NCBI GenBank assembly: GCA_029573495.1
Contig: JAKQEI010000254.1
Location: 1 to 39,815 of the forward strand
Length of the DNA: 39,815 nt
Direction: 5' to 3'
Origin: Bacteroidota bacterium
Lineage (GTDB): Bacteria > Bacteroidota > Bacteroidia > Flavobacteriales_F > PHOS-HE28
Shown: piece by piece, positions 23,013 through 32,873 of the stretch
Layout of the letters: each line of letters begins with the position of its first letter
Numbering within the stretch: the stretch's first letter is position 1
Translations under genes and position numbers: made by a program
Notes under the pieces: model-generated
Database searches by the model: none
What the model saw: only the letters and a program-made list of their open reading frames with translations
What the model was told of the DNA's origin: nothing

Positions 23013-24995
23013 ATGAGCTTCGATCCTCGCCAACAGCGCGTAACAGCTGCCGGGCTGCTGGTGGCCCTGGGCATCATCTATGGGGACATAGGCACATCAC
23101 CGCTCTATGTGATGAAGTCGATCCTCGGGGAGCGACCCATCGACGAGTTGCTCGTGCTGGGCGGCATCAGTTGCGTGGCGTGGACACTGACGATCCAGAC
23201 CACGATCAAGTACATCTTCCTGACCCTTCGGGCCGATAACCGTGGGGAAGGTGGGATCTTCTCCCTCTACGCCCTGGTGAGGCGCTATGCATGGTGGGCC
23301 TTCATCCCAGCTACCATCGGTGCTTCCACCATGATGGCTGACGGCATCATCACCCCTCCCATTTCGGTGAGCAGCGCGGTGGAGGGTCTCGTGAACGTGC
23401 GTGGGCTCGACCGCTGGTTCGAACCCGGAAGCAATGTCACCGTCGCGGTGGTGGTCGTGATCCTCTCGGGCATCTTCATCTTCCAACGGTTCGGTACCAA
23501 GGTGGTGGGTACCGCTTTCGGGCCGGTCATGGGCGTGTGGTTCAGCATGCTCCTGGTGCTGGGCCTGGTCGCGGTGGTCGAACACCCGGACATCCTGCGT
23601 GCCCTGAGCCCGCACTATGCGATCAAGCTGCTCACGGAATATCCGCAGGGCTTCTGGCTCCTGGGGGGGGTGTTCCTGTGCACAACAGGGGCTGAAGCGT
23701 TGTACAGCGACCTCGGGCACGTGGGCAGGAAGAACATACAGAGCAGCTGGGGCTTCGTGAAGCTGGCTCTGCTCATGAACTACCTGGGACAGGGAGCCTG
23801 GGCACTGCACGAGGGTGGTGAGGTCCTGAACGGCAGGAATCCCTTCTATGCCCTGATGCCGGATTGGTTCCTGTTGACCGGCGTGATCATCGCCACCCTG
23901 GCCACGATCATCGCTAGCCAGGCGGTCATCACCGGGAGCTTCACCTTGATCAGCGAGGCCATCAGCATGAACTTCTGGCCCAGGGTGAAGATCAAATTCC
24001 CGAGCGACGTCCGTGGACAGATCTACATTCCCAGCATCAACCTGATGCTCTGGGTGGGCTGCGTCGCGATCATGCTCACCTTCCGCCAAAGCAGTGAGCT
24101 GGAGCACATCTACGGCTTCTTCATTACGCTTACGATGGGGATGACGACCATCCTGATGGGCATCTGGCTGCGGTACGTGCGACATTGGCCTTGGTTGCTG
24201 GTGGTGGCCATCCTTGCCGTCTTCGCCACCATGGAGATCTCCTTCCTCGTTGCCAACAGCGTCAAGGTGATCCACCGCTTGAGCTTCGTGCTGGTGGTGC
24301 TGGGCCTCCTGAACCTGATGTTGATGTGGTACAAGGCCCGGAAGATCACCAACCGCTACCTCGACTTCAGGAACCTGGAGGACCATGCCTCGGTGATCAC
24401 CGAACTGAGCAAGGACAGGGATGTTCCCAAGTTCGCCACCCACCTCGTGTACCTGACGAAGGCGAACAGCCCGATGGAGGTGGAACGCAAGATCCTCGAT
24501 TCCATCCTTCGTCGCCGGCCCAAACGAGCGGACGTGTACTGGTTCATCCATGTGAACTGGACCGATGAGCCCTATACCATGGAGTACAGGGTGAAGGAAC
24601 TCGTGCATGATAAGGTGATCCGGGTAGACTTCAACCTCGGGTTCAGGGTCCAACCACGCATCAACATGCTCTTCAAGCATGTCCTCCAGGAGCTGGTGGA
24701 ATGCCACCAGTTCGACTTCAGCAGCAAGTATGAATCACTGCGCAAGCACGACTTCGCAGCGGATATCCGCTATGTCCTGATGGAGCGTTTCCTGTCCGTT
24801 GAGAACGAACTGAGCGTGGCGGATGATATCCTCCTCGATACGTACTTCTTCATCAAACGGTTCGCTTTGAGCGATCAGACGGCGTTCGGCCTTGATCATA
24901 CGGATACGGTGGTGGAATACGTTCCGATGGTGCTCACCGAACCGACCCCCGTGCCGTTGAAGCGGCTGGACGGACCTTCGGGTCCGGTCCATTGA
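23013..24995 (+). CDS. kup: Potassium uptake protein Kup
   Basis: 660 residues, the normal length. The start at 23013 gives MSFDPRQQRVTAAGLLVALG, 13 codons after an alternative ATG at 22974. The signature IIYGDIGTSPLYVMKSI follows, with about twelve membrane segments to residue 450: examples are ADGIITPPISVSSAVEGL and TIIASQAVITGSFTLISEA. The C-terminal 200 residues are cytoplasmic, with HLVYLTKANSPMEVERKILDSI typical of the family. Kup imports potassium together with protons across the inner membrane. It appears to be a single-gene unit followed by a hairpin-containing 180-bp gap. Confidence 0.95.
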   Translation: MSFDPRQQRVTAAGLLVALGIIYGDIGTSPLYVMKSILGERPIDELLVLGGISCVAWTLTIQTTIKYIFLTLRADNRGEGGIFSLYALVRRYAWWAFIPATIGASTMMADGIITPPISVSSAVEGLVNVRGLDRWFEPGSNVTVAVVVVILSGIFIFQRFGTKVVGTAFGPVMGVWFSMLLVLGLVAVVEHPDILRALSPHYAIKLLTEYPQGFWLLGGVFLCTTGAEALYSDLGHVGRKNIQSSWGFVKLALLMNYLGQGAWALHEGGEVLNGRNPFYALMPDWFLLTGVIIATLATIIASQAVITGSFTLISEAISMNFWPRVKIKFPSDVRGQIYIPSINLMLWVGCVAIMLTFRQSSELEHIYGFFITLTMGMTTILMGIWLRYVRHWPWLLVVAILAVFATMEISFLVANSVKVIHRLSFVLVVLGLLNLMLMWYKARKITNRYLDFRNLEDHASVITELSKDRDVPKFATHLVYLTKANSPMEVERKILDSILRRRPKRADVYWFIHVNWTDEPYTMEYRVKELVHDKVIRVDFNLGFRVQPRINMLFKHVLQELVECHQFDFSSKYESLRKHDFAADIRYVLMERFLSVENELSVADDILLDTYFFIKRFALSDQTAFGLDHTDTVVEYVPMVLTEPTPVPLKRLDGPSGPVH

Positions 24996-25028
24996 CCTCC
25001 GCTGCCCACGGGTCGATCACTCCCTCGC

Positions 25029-25067
25029 CAGGCATTGCAGGCACGGGTCTTCCAGGAAGGATGCCTG
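25029..25067 (+). terminator. Possible hairpin after kup
   Basis: CAGGCAT (25029-25035) can pair with ATGCCTG (25061-25067) around a 25-nt loop. It lies in the 180-bp gap between kup and the SprB-like gene, where no promoter box of good quality was found. The long loop makes this a weak call. Confidence 0.25.
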
Positions 25068-25175
25068 TAGCCCGCACGCCGCCGATCAGCGCCGATCCGT
25101 CGTGCTGCTCCGGAACCTTGTGCGGCATGCTTCCGTAGGAACAGGCGGGCGCATTCCGCTCGTCGCCTTCGTCGC

Positions 25176-28100
25176 ATGCTCCGTCACCTGTTCGCCGCCT
25201 TGTTCCTCCTGCTCCTCGGCTCCTCCGCGTGGGCCACGCACATGAGCGGTGGCGAGATCTACTGGGAGTGCATCGGACCGGACCAGTACCGTATCCGGCT
25301 GATCGTCTATCGCGACTGCGCCGGTATCGAAGTGGACCCCTCCTACAACCTGGTGTTGACCAGTCCCTGTGGGGACAGGAACCTCACGGTTTTCCACAGC
25401 GGACCGACGGAGCTCTCCCAATTGTGCGACCTGGAGCTTCCGAACAGCACCTGCAATGGAGGCATCCTACCCGGTATCCAGCAGTATACCTACACGGGAA
25501 CCATCACACTGGACCCCTGTGACAGCTGGCGTATCAGCTGGACGAACATCTACCGCAACAACGCGATCGTCAACCTGACGAACCCCGGAACGCGGCACAT
25601 GTACATCGAATCCATCCTGAACAGTGCCGATGCACCGTGCAACGATTCCCCGACGTTCACGAACACGGCCATTCCCTATGTATGCTTGGGATATCCGATC
25701 TCCTACAGCTACGGTTCCATCGATGCGGAGGGCGACTCCCTTTCCTATGCGTTGATCGGTGCCCGCATGATCGATGGGACACCCATTCCCTACGTTCCTC
25801 CCTACACGCCCGCCCAACCGATCCCCGGCATCATACTCGATCCCGTGACGGGCCTGATGAACTTCACCTTGAACACGGCGGGGAACTGGGTGGTTGTGGT
25901 ACAGGTGACCGAATATGATGCGGATGGCAACGTGATCGGGACGATCATGCGTGACATGCAGTTCGTGGCCTACCCTTGTTCCAACATACCACCGGACGCC
26001 GCCACAGGCACGGTGACGAACCTGACCGGCCAGGCCACCGCGACCGGACCGCGCTCCATCCAAGTCTGCGAGTCCGGTGACTTCTGCTTCGACATGGTGA
26101 TCTCGGATGCGAATGCGGGCAATATCCTTACCGCGTTCAGCAATGCCGCCCAGACCCTGCCTGGAGCAAGCTTCACCTTCACCGGTTCGAACCCGATAAC
26201 GGCAACACTGTGCTGGTCCGCTCAACCTGGCACATCCGGGTTCTTCCCGCTCATCGTGAACGTCAATGACGGGGCCTGCCCGATCCCCGCTTTCCAGACC
26301 TACGTCTATTCCATCGAGGTTCTTCCGGGCCTTGCCGCCATGATCGCTGTTACCGATGAGAACTGCGCAGGTGACGGCAGTGGAACGGCGTCCGTGGAGG
26401 TGACCGCCGGGACGGCTCCGTACACCTACCTCTGGAGCACCGGAAGCGCTGAAAGCATGATCGTGGCCGGTGCCGGGGACTATACGGTATCGATCGTGGA
26501 TGCCAATGGATGCCAGTCCGGCGACCTTTCAGCCACCATCGGAGCTGGCGCGCAGCCGAACCAAGCCCTTGCGGGATCCGACCTGATGGCATGTAATGGG
26601 GACTGGCCGGTGATCCTTGGCGGCAGCGTGGTGAACGCCACCGGTGGGGTCTGGAGCAACGGTGCCGGGCAGGTGGCGGGCTCGTGGCCATCGAACACCT
26701 ACACACCCACCACAGCGGAGATCGCAGCTGGTGGTGTCGACCTGGTACTGAGCACCACGGGCAATACCGGATGTCCCGTGGCCACTGATACGGTGCACCT
26801 GTCCTTTTCCAACAACTTCCTCGGCCTCTCCACAACCACCAGCGATGCTACCTGCCACGGGAGTGCGAACGGTTCCGCATCGGTGATGCCAGGAGGTAGT
26901 GAATTCACCTACCAATGGAATGACCCGTTGGGCCAGGGCACCAGCAGTGCGAGCGGTCTGGCAGCAGGCAACTATCAGGTGTACATAGAGGGCCCTGATG
27001 GTTGCGATACGACGATGAACGTGGTGGTAGGCCAGCCTGCACTAGTGAGCATGGTCTCCATCACCCCCACCCCGGAATCCTGTCTTGGAGATGCGGATGG
27101 GACCCTGACCGCCACCGCCACGGGAGGCACCGCACCATACACCTACACGTGGAGCAATGGTGCTGTGGGCCCGGTGCTCACCGCAACTTCCGGCATGTAC
27201 ACCGTATCGGTAAGCGACGCGAATGGTTGCGGACCGGCCACTGGATATGGTGAGATCGTTCCGACCGGTAGACCGAACCTGGCGGAGGCCGGACCCGACC
27301 GTGTCGTGTGCCCGAGCAGCGGTCCCATCTACTTGAACGAAACGGTGGAGAACGCACCCAGCGGCGCTTGGAGCGGTGGTGACGGTGTGTTCAATGGTGT
27401 GTTCCCCAATGTGGACTACACGCTCGGTCCCGGGGATATCGCGGCCGGCGAGGTCACCCTGACCCTGGTCACCATCGGGAACACGGTATGTCCTCAGGAT
27501 ACGGACCAGATCGTTCTCACCATTCCGCAGAACTTAATAGGCATCCATACCGACCAGGTGGACGCCCTATGCAACGGTACGGCGACCGGAATCGCTGCGG
27601 TCGTCACTCCGGCAACGGACTTCACCTACCTCTGGCAACCGGGTGGGCAGACCACACAGAGCGTGGATGGATTGGCGGCCGGATCCTACTCCGTGACCAT
27701 CTATGACTCCTTCTTCTGCGACACGACACTGAGCCTCACCATCGGAGAGCCGGACGTGATCTCCCTGGCGGAACTGAACAGCACCAACGAGACCTGCGGT
27801 GGCGCCGCGAACGGAACATTGACCGCCGTGGTGAGCGGCGGGACCGCGCCGTACACCTACACCTGGAGCACCGGTGAGTCCACATCCAGTATCACCGCCG
27901 GCGCCGGAACCTATATGCTGACCGTGACGGATGTGAACGGCTGCGCTCCCGTCACCGGTTCTGGAACGATCGCGGCGACAGGCCAGCCAAACCAGGCCAA
28001 CGCCGGTGATGATGTGGTGGCCTGTCAGGGTCAATATCCAGTTGCATTGAACGGCACCGTCGTGAACGCGACGGGTGGCTCATGGAGCGGTGGGTCGGGC

Positions 28101-29990
28101 ACCATCCTGGGCACGGGACTGTCCATACAATATCAACCCAGCCCGGCCGAGGTGCTGGCAGGAGGCGTTGAACTGACCTTGACCACCACGGGTAATACGA
28201 CCTGCCCTCCGGCAAGCGACGTGGTGCATATCGCCTTGTCGAACAGCTTCTTGAACGCGGCGCTCGATCCCATCGATGCTTCATGCAGCGGGGATGCGAA
28301 CGGTTCGATCGTCTTCACGCCCATCTCTGCCGGTCTGCAGTTCCAATGGGACGATGCATCCGGACAACAGACCGCCACCGCATCCGGCCTTGCCGCGGGC
28401 ACCTACAGCGTTACCATCAGCGATGCGCTCGGTTGTGACACCACCCTGTCCGCGACCGTGAACCAACCGGATCCACTTGTGGTGACGGAGTTGAGTTCTT
28501 TCGATGTGACCTGCAACGGCGGTGCGAACGGGTCGATGAGCCTAACGGTGGAGGGCGGAACACCGAACTATGCGATCAGCTGGAGCAATGGTGCGAGTGG
28601 CGTTGGTGTGAGCAACCTCGTTGCGGGCTCGTACTCCGCCCAGGTGACCGATGCGCACGGCTGCACCACCCAGGCAAATGGGACCATCGAACAGCCGGAA
28701 CCCATCCTTGTGACGACCGTGGGACCGGATACGGTCTGTGTGAACACCACGAACACCTTCTCCGCATCGGCCACGGGAGGTGCCGGTGGCTACATCTTCA
28801 ACTGGGGCGGTCTCGGTTACAGTCCGTTCGTGCAACTGGCGTTCCAGAGTTCCCAGACGATCCTGCTCACCGTGGTCGACCAGAACGGGTGTTCCGGACC
28901 TGACACGCCGGTGTCCATCACCGTGCTGGACCTGGCGAGCGCCGAGGTCGGTTCCTATGGAGATACGACCACCTGCATCAATGGCGTGGCGAGCGTTGGG
29001 GTGAACGTGAATGACTATCCCGGCAGCTACTCGATCGCCTGGGAACCGATGGGATATACAGGAGCAGGGCCCTACTCCATACCGATCAACGCGGACCAGG
29101 ATCTGCTCGTGACGGTGACCGACCAATGCGGGAACTCCGTCGAACGCACCATCGCATTGCGGTTGGACATCGCGCCGACCTTCCAGTTACCTGCGGTGAT
29201 CGCGGAAGGATGCGCCCCGTTGCATGTGCAGTTCCCAAGCCTGGACCTGGGCAACGTGCTGTACACCTGGACGCTCGGCAATGGCCAGACCAGTCATGTG
29301 ACGGCGCCTGAAGTGATCTATCCGCAGGGTACCTACCTGGCGAGCCTGACTGTCACGACACCCCTGGGCTGCACCAGTATGAGCACCAACCAGGGCGCCA
29401 TCCATTCGTACGGTCAACCGGTTGCGGCCTTCTCCGCTTCACCATTGACCACCACCATCGATGAACCCGTGGTCGAATTCACGGACCAGAGCACCGGGAC
29501 CATCGTTGGCTACGATTGGGTCTTTGGCGACGGCGGCACCAGTTCCATGGCGAACCCCAGCTACGCGTTCAACGAGATCGGCGTGTTCGAGGCCGAACTG
29601 ACCGTGGTCGATGACCATGGCTGTGAGGGATCCACCACGCAGGTGATCACCATCACTCCGGTATATGACATCGTGCTGCCGACCGCGTTCACCCCGAACC
29701 CGAACGGACCAGGCGGTCAAGGCGGTGCGGCCGGTGGTTCCAACTGGGTGACGGGCGACCTCAGCAATGATGTGTTCTACCCCTTCGTCCGGTTCGTGAA
29801 GGACTTCCGCATGCGTGTCTTCAACCGTTGGGGTGAGCTGGTCTTCGAAAGCACCGACCTGAACATCGGATGGGACGGCTACTACCGTGGCCAGATCAGT
29901 CCCCAGGACGTGTACGTGGTGCAGACCTGGTTCCGCTTCGTGGATGGCAAGACCGTGGAGAAACTGAGCGACCTGACGCTGTTCCGATGA
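25176..29990 (+). CDS. SprB-like T9SS surface protein with tandem super-repeats
   Basis: 1604 residues. Signal peptide MLRHLFAALFLLLLGSSAWA, then a conserved N-terminal domain (THMSGGEIYWECIGPDQYR, to about residue 280), a second beta-rich domain to about 385, and a tandem array of SprB-type repeats (GGTAPYTYTWS ... YTVSVSDANGC) from about 389 to 1175. Two PKD-like domains follow (near 1346 and 1418, with YDWVFGDGGTSS), and the end is a type B T9SS sorting domain (MRVFNRWGELVFES ... LSDLTLFR). Such proteins are exported by the type IX system and act as surface adhesins, related to the gliding adhesin SprB. The stop overlaps the start of a PorP/SprF partner (ATGA), the usual arrangement for type B cargo. 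Gliding itself is not implied. Confidence 0.93.
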   Translation: MLRHLFAALFLLLLGSSAWATHMSGGEIYWECIGPDQYRIRLIVYRDCAGIEVDPSYNLVLTSPCGDRNLTVFHSGPTELSQLCDLELPNSTCNGGILPGIQQYTYTGTITLDPCDSWRISWTNIYRNNAIVNLTNPGTRHMYIESILNSADAPCNDSPTFTNTAIPYVCLGYPISYSYGSIDAEGDSLSYALIGARMIDGTPIPYVPPYTPAQPIPGIILDPVTGLMNFTLNTAGNWVVVVQVTEYDADGNVIGTIMRDMQFVAYPCSNIPPDAATGTVTNLTGQATATGPRSIQVCESGDFCFDMVISDANAGNILTAFSNAAQTLPGASFTFTGSNPITATLCWSAQPGTSGFFPLIVNVNDGACPIPAFQTYVYSIEVLPGLAAMIAVTDENCAGDGSGTASVEVTAGTAPYTYLWSTGSAESMIVAGAGDYTVSIVDANGCQSGDLSATIGAGAQPNQALAGSDLMACNGDWPVILGGSVVNATGGVWSNGAGQVAGSWPSNTYTPTTAEIAAGGVDLVLSTTGNTGCPVATDTVHLSFSNNFLGLSTTTSDATCHGSANGSASVMPGGSEFTYQWNDPLGQGTSSASGLAAGNYQVYIEGPDGCDTTMNVVVGQPALVSMVSITPTPESCLGDADGTLTATATGGTAPYTYTWSNGAVGPVLTATSGMYTVSVSDANGCGPATGYGEIVPTGRPNLAEAGPDRVVCPSSGPIYLNETVENAPSGAWSGGDGVFNGVFPNVDYTLGPGDIAAGEVTLTLVTIGNTVCPQDTDQIVLTIPQNLIGIHTDQVDALCNGTATGIAAVVTPATDFTYLWQPGGQTTQSVDGLAAGSYSVTIYDSFFCDTTLSLTIGEPDVISLAELNSTNETCGGAANGTLTAVVSGGTAPYTYTWSTGESTSSITAGAGTYMLTVTDVNGCAPVTGSGTIAATGQPNQANAGDDVVACQGQYPVALNGTVVNATGGSWSGGSGTILGTGLSIQYQPSPAEVLAGGVELTLTTTGNTTCPPASDVVHIALSNSFLNAALDPIDASCSGDANGSIVFTPISAGLQFQWDDASGQQTATASGLAAGTYSVTISDALGCDTTLSATVNQPDPLVVTELSSFDVTCNGGANGSMSLTVEGGTPNYAISWSNGASGVGVSNLVAGSYSAQVTDAHGCTTQANGTIEQPEPILVTTVGPDTVCVNTTNTFSASATGGAGGYIFNWGGLGYSPFVQLAFQSSQTILLTVVDQNGCSGPDTPVSITVLDLASAEVGSYGDTTTCINGVASVGVNVNDYPGSYSIAWEPMGYTGAGPYSIPINADQDLLVTVTDQCGNSVERTIALRLDIAPTFQLPAVIAEGCAPLHVQFPSLDLGNVLYTWTLGNGQTSHVTAPEVIYPQGTYLASLTVTTPLGCTSMSTNQGAIHSYGQPVAAFSASPLTTTIDEPVVEFTDQSTGTIVGYDWVFGDGGTSSMANPSYAFNEIGVFEAELTVVDDHGCEGSTTQVITITPVYDIVLPTAFTPNPNGPGGQGGAAGGSNWVTGDLSNDVFYPFVRFVKDFRMRVFNRWGELVFESTDLNIGWDGYYRGQISPQDVYVVQTWFRFVDGKTVEKLSDLTLFR
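26340..28700 (+). repeat. Tandem super-repeat, period 714-717 bp, three copies plus a part
   Basis: The equivalent first-module cysteine codons lie at 26364, 27081, 27795 and 28512, giving spacings of 717, 714 and 717 bp. Each full unit has three modules: an SprB repeat (GGTAPYTY.WS), a middle block (AG.D..AC/VC ... GNT.CP..TD) and a second SprB repeat (ASGLAAG.Y ... CDTT). The fourth copy holds only the first module. DNA similarity remains visible, for example in the codons for GGTAPYTY. Confidence 0.85.
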
Positions 29991-30988
29991 GCCAACTTCG
30001 CCGCTCGTTCCTGCTGATGCTGATCCCGCTGTCCTGGGTGGCCCGGGCGCAGGATCCGCAGTTCTCGCAGTTCTATGCGGCGTCGCAATACCTCAACCCC
30101 GCCCTTACCGGCAACACCTTCCAGGACCGGGTCGCGCTGAACTACCGGTTGCAGTGGCCCGGTGTGCAGCCCGGCTATGAGACCTACTCGTTCGCCTATG
30201 ACCACAATTTCGCGGGTGCGCACAGCGGACTCGGTGGTTTCGTGATGCGCGACAAGGCCGGGTCCTACGGATTGTCGTTCACCACCATCGCCATGAGCTA
30301 TAGCTACGAGGCGCGCCTGAACCGGCGCCAGGCCATCCGTTTCGGGGTTCGGCCGGGCTTCACGATGCGCAGCGTCTCTCCGGACGGTTACCTCTTCGCC
30401 GATCAGGTGATCCGGGACATGGCACCGACCTCCATCGAGCCCAACATGGTTCCCAACACGAGCTATCTCGATATCGCGGCCGGTGGTCTATTCTACAGCG
30501 AACGGTTCTGGGGCGGCGCCTCCTTCAACCACATCAACCGACCGAACACGAGCCTCCTGGTGGATGGGGAAGCCACCGTTCCGATGCGCACGACGGTGCA
30601 CGCAGGCTATCGGATACCCCTGGACGGCCACAAGCTGATCCGCAGCATGACCAAGATGACCCTTGCCGCCCACTACAAGGCACAAGGGAAATGGGACCAG
30701 CTGGATGTCGGCGGCTACATCGAGCACGACCGCATCAGCGCCGGATTGTGGTACCGCGGCCTGCCGATCGCGAAGGCCTACCAACCCGGATACGGGAACA
30801 GCGAAGCCGTGATCCTCATGGCAGGGTTCGAGACGGAGAAGCAGCTGCGTATCACCTACAGCTATGACATCACGATCAGCAAGCTCACCATGAAGAGCGC
30901 CGGTGCACATGAGCTCAGCCTGATCTACGAATGGCCGCGTCGTGCAAAAGCCCGCCGCCATCGGGTGGTGCCGTGTCCTAAGTTCTGA
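29987..30988 (+). CDS. PorP/SprF family outer-membrane protein
   Basis: 333 residues from the ATG at 29987, which overlaps the stop of the SprB-like gene. Signal peptide to about residue 21 (LIPLSWVARA), then the family opening QDPQFSQFYAASQYLNPALTGN, followed by about fourteen beta-strand segments such as GLGGFVMRDKAGSYGLSFT and VRPGFTMRSVSPDGYLFADQ, ending with LSLIYEWPR. PorP/SprF proteins are outer-membrane barrels needed for surface attachment of type B T9SS cargo, each usually serving its adjacent large adhesin. The C-terminus carries a short basic tail (RRAKARRHRVV) after the final strand, unusual for a barrel that normally ends at the last strand. Confidence 0.94.
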   Translation: MSQLRRSFLLMLIPLSWVARAQDPQFSQFYAASQYLNPALTGNTFQDRVALNYRLQWPGVQPGYETYSFAYDHNFAGAHSGLGGFVMRDKAGSYGLSFTTIAMSYSYEARLNRRQAIRFGVRPGFTMRSVSPDGYLFADQVIRDMAPTSIEPNMVPNTSYLDIAAGGLFYSERFWGGASFNHINRPNTSLLVDGEATVPMRTTVHAGYRIPLDGHKLIRSMTKMTLAAHYKAQGKWDQLDVGGYIEHDRISAGLWYRGLPIAKAYQPGYGNSEAVILMAGFETEKQLRITYSYDITISKLTMKSAGAHELSLIYEWPRRAKARRHRVVPCPKF

Positions 30989-31007
30989 GCGCCGTTCCGG
31001 GATCCCC

Positions 31008-32795
31008 TCACATGCGCTCGGGAACCTCGATACCCAGGCACCACATGGCCTTCTTCGTTGCCATGGCCACCGCGGTGCTCAAGGCGAGTCGCCGCGAACG
31101 CTTGCCGGCATCCGCTTCCTTCAGGACCGGGACGCTCTGGTAGAAGCCGTTGTATGCTTTCACCAGCTCATAGGCGTGGTTGGCCAGGGATGAGGGGTCA
31201 AGACGCGTCGCCGCCTCGTTGAGCACCGCCGGGAGTTGGTGCAATTGCTTGATCACGGCACGTTCCTCGGGAAGGAGCGGATGATCATCCATAGCTGAAG
31301 TACCGGCCCCGGCCTCATCGGCCTTCCGGAGCAGGCTGCGGATCCTCGCATAGGTGTATTGGATGAAGGGGCCGGTATGACCTTGCAGATCGATGCTTGC
31401 CGCCGGATCGAATAGCATGCGCTTCTTCGGGTCCACCTTGAGCAGGAAGTACTTCAGTGCGGCGAGACCGATCATCTCGAAAAGTGCCGCCTTCTCCTCC
31501 TCATCGAAGTCATCCAACTTGCCCAGTTCCGAGGTGACCGCACGGGCCGTATCCACCACTTCCTGTACGAGGTCGTCGGCGTCGACCACCGTGCCCTCCC
31601 GGCTCTTCATTTTTCCGCTGGGCAGGTCCACCATGCCGTAGCTCAGGTGGAAGAGCTCATCCGCCCACGCGAATCCGAGCTTCTTGAGGATGATGAAGAG
31701 CACCTTGAAGTGATAGTCCTGCTCGTTCCCGACGGTGTAGATGAGCTTCTTCAAGTCAGGGAACTCCTCGAAACGTCTGATCGCCGTGCCGATGTCCTGG
31801 GTCATGTACACACTCGTGCCATCGCGACGGAGCAGGACCTTCTCGTCCAGACCTTCCTTCGTGTTATCCACCCACACGGCACCATCCTTCTCGTAGAAGA
31901 CACCCTTCTTCACCCCTTCCAGCACATCGGCCTTGCCCAGCACATAGGTCCGGCTCTCATAGTAGTTCTTGTCGAAGTCGACGCCGATGCGCTGATACGT
32001 GGCGTTGAAGCCGTCGTAGACCCAGCCGTTCATCTTCTCCCACAATGCGCGCACCTCCGGGTCATTGGCCTCCCACCTGCGAAGCATCTCCTGTGCCTCA
32101 AGGAGTATCGGGGCCTGCTTTTCCGCTTCTTCCCTGGATGTGCCCGTGGCCACCAGGGTATCGACCTCCTTCTTGTACGCCTTGTCGAACTCCACGTAGT
32201 ACTTGCCCACCAGCTTGTCGCCCTTCAACCCACTGCTGACCGGTGTTTCGCCATTGCCGAAGCGCTGCCACGCCAGCATGCTCTTGCAGATGTGGATGCC
32301 GCGGTCGTTGATCACCTGCACCTTGACCACCTTGTTGCCAGCGGCTTCCAGGATGCGGCTCACGCTCCAACCCAGGAAGATATTGCGGAGGTGGCCCAGG
32401 TGAAGCGGTTTGTTCGTGTTGGGACTCGCGTATTCCACCATCACCTCCGCACCCGTTGGCGGGAAAGCGAGGATGTCCTTCGTCCCCGCTTCTTGCAGGA
32501 AGTCCAACCAATAGGCATCGCTGATGACCAGGTTCAGGAAGCCCTTGACCACGTTGAAGCGTTCAACGATGTCCACGTGGGCCACCAAGTGCTCACCAAT
32601 GCCCTGTCCCGTCTGCTCCGGGCTTTTCCCGGTGAACCGCAGGAAGGGGAATACATTGATGGTGATGTCCCCTTCGAACTCCGGTCGCGTCTGTTGCAGC
32701 ACCAGTGCGCGTTCCTCTACCTGTGTATCAAAGGTGTCCTTGAACGCGCGTTGCAACGCGGGGATCAGCAGGATGTGCAGTCTATCGTGGAACAT
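31008..32795 (-). CDS. argS: Arginyl-tRNA synthetase
   Basis: 595 residues, full length for the family. The N-terminal Add1 domain (about 1-115) is followed by the catalytic core with VEYASPNTNKPLHLGHLRN, the HIGH motif being HLGH at 132-135. The KMSKS-equivalent is GKMKSREGTVVDADDL, a usual variant in Bacteroidota. The C-terminal anticodon-binding helical domain contains GHTGPFIQYTYARIRSLLRK and ends WCLGIEVPERM. It charges tRNA-Arg in the cytoplasm. It converges on the SprF-like gene with a 19-bp gap in which only weak hairpins were seen. A possible -7 box TTCCTTTG lies at 32836-32843 (minus strand). Confidence 0.97.
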   Translation of the reverse strand: MFHDRLHILLIPALQRAFKDTFDTQVEERALVLQQTRPEFEGDITINVFPFLRFTGKSPEQTGQGIGEHLVAHVDIVERFNVVKGFLNLVISDAYWLDFLQEAGTKDILAFPPTGAEVMVEYASPNTNKPLHLGHLRNIFLGWSVSRILEAAGNKVVKVQVINDRGIHICKSMLAWQRFGNGETPVSSGLKGDKLVGKYYVEFDKAYKKEVDTLVATGTSREEAEKQAPILLEAQEMLRRWEANDPEVRALWEKMNGWVYDGFNATYQRIGVDFDKNYYESRTYVLGKADVLEGVKKGVFYEKDGAVWVDNTKEGLDEKVLLRRDGTSVYMTQDIGTAIRRFEEFPDLKKLIYTVGNEQDYHFKVLFIILKKLGFAWADELFHLSYGMVDLPSGKMKSREGTVVDADDLVQEVVDTARAVTSELGKLDDFDEEEKAALFEMIGLAALKYFLLKVDPKKRMLFDPAASIDLQGHTGPFIQYTYARIRSLLRKADEAGAGTSAMDDHPLLPEERAVIKQLHQLPAVLNEAATRLDPSSLANHAYELVKAYNGFYQSVPVLKEADAGKRSRRLALSTAVAMATKKAMWCLGIEVPERM

Positions 32796-32873
32796 GGATG
32801 GGATCGACCAACGGGTCCGTCCCGTGTGGGGTGTGCAAAGGAACGAGATGGCGCCTTTCCAGCGCTGGTATGG

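Noticed and set aside
23097..24707. A 536-codon open frame on the minus strand, antisense to kup
   Set aside because: It is rich in His, Asp and Glu with no recognisable domain, while the plus strand encodes a full Kup protein. High GC makes such antisense frames common.
24934..25128. A 64-codon minus-strand frame over the end of kup and the gap after it
   Set aside because: It overlaps the kup 3' end and no family or start signal could be recognised.
30989..31007. Terminator between the SprF-like gene and argS
   Set aside because: Only a long-looped GTTCC/GGAAC pairing reaching into argS was found, too weak to call.
32811..32825. Short inverted repeat (ACGGG/CCCGT) between argS and ndh
   Set aside because: Five base pairs in GC-rich DNA are expected by chance, and it lies upstream of argS and not at an expected terminator position with a U tract.
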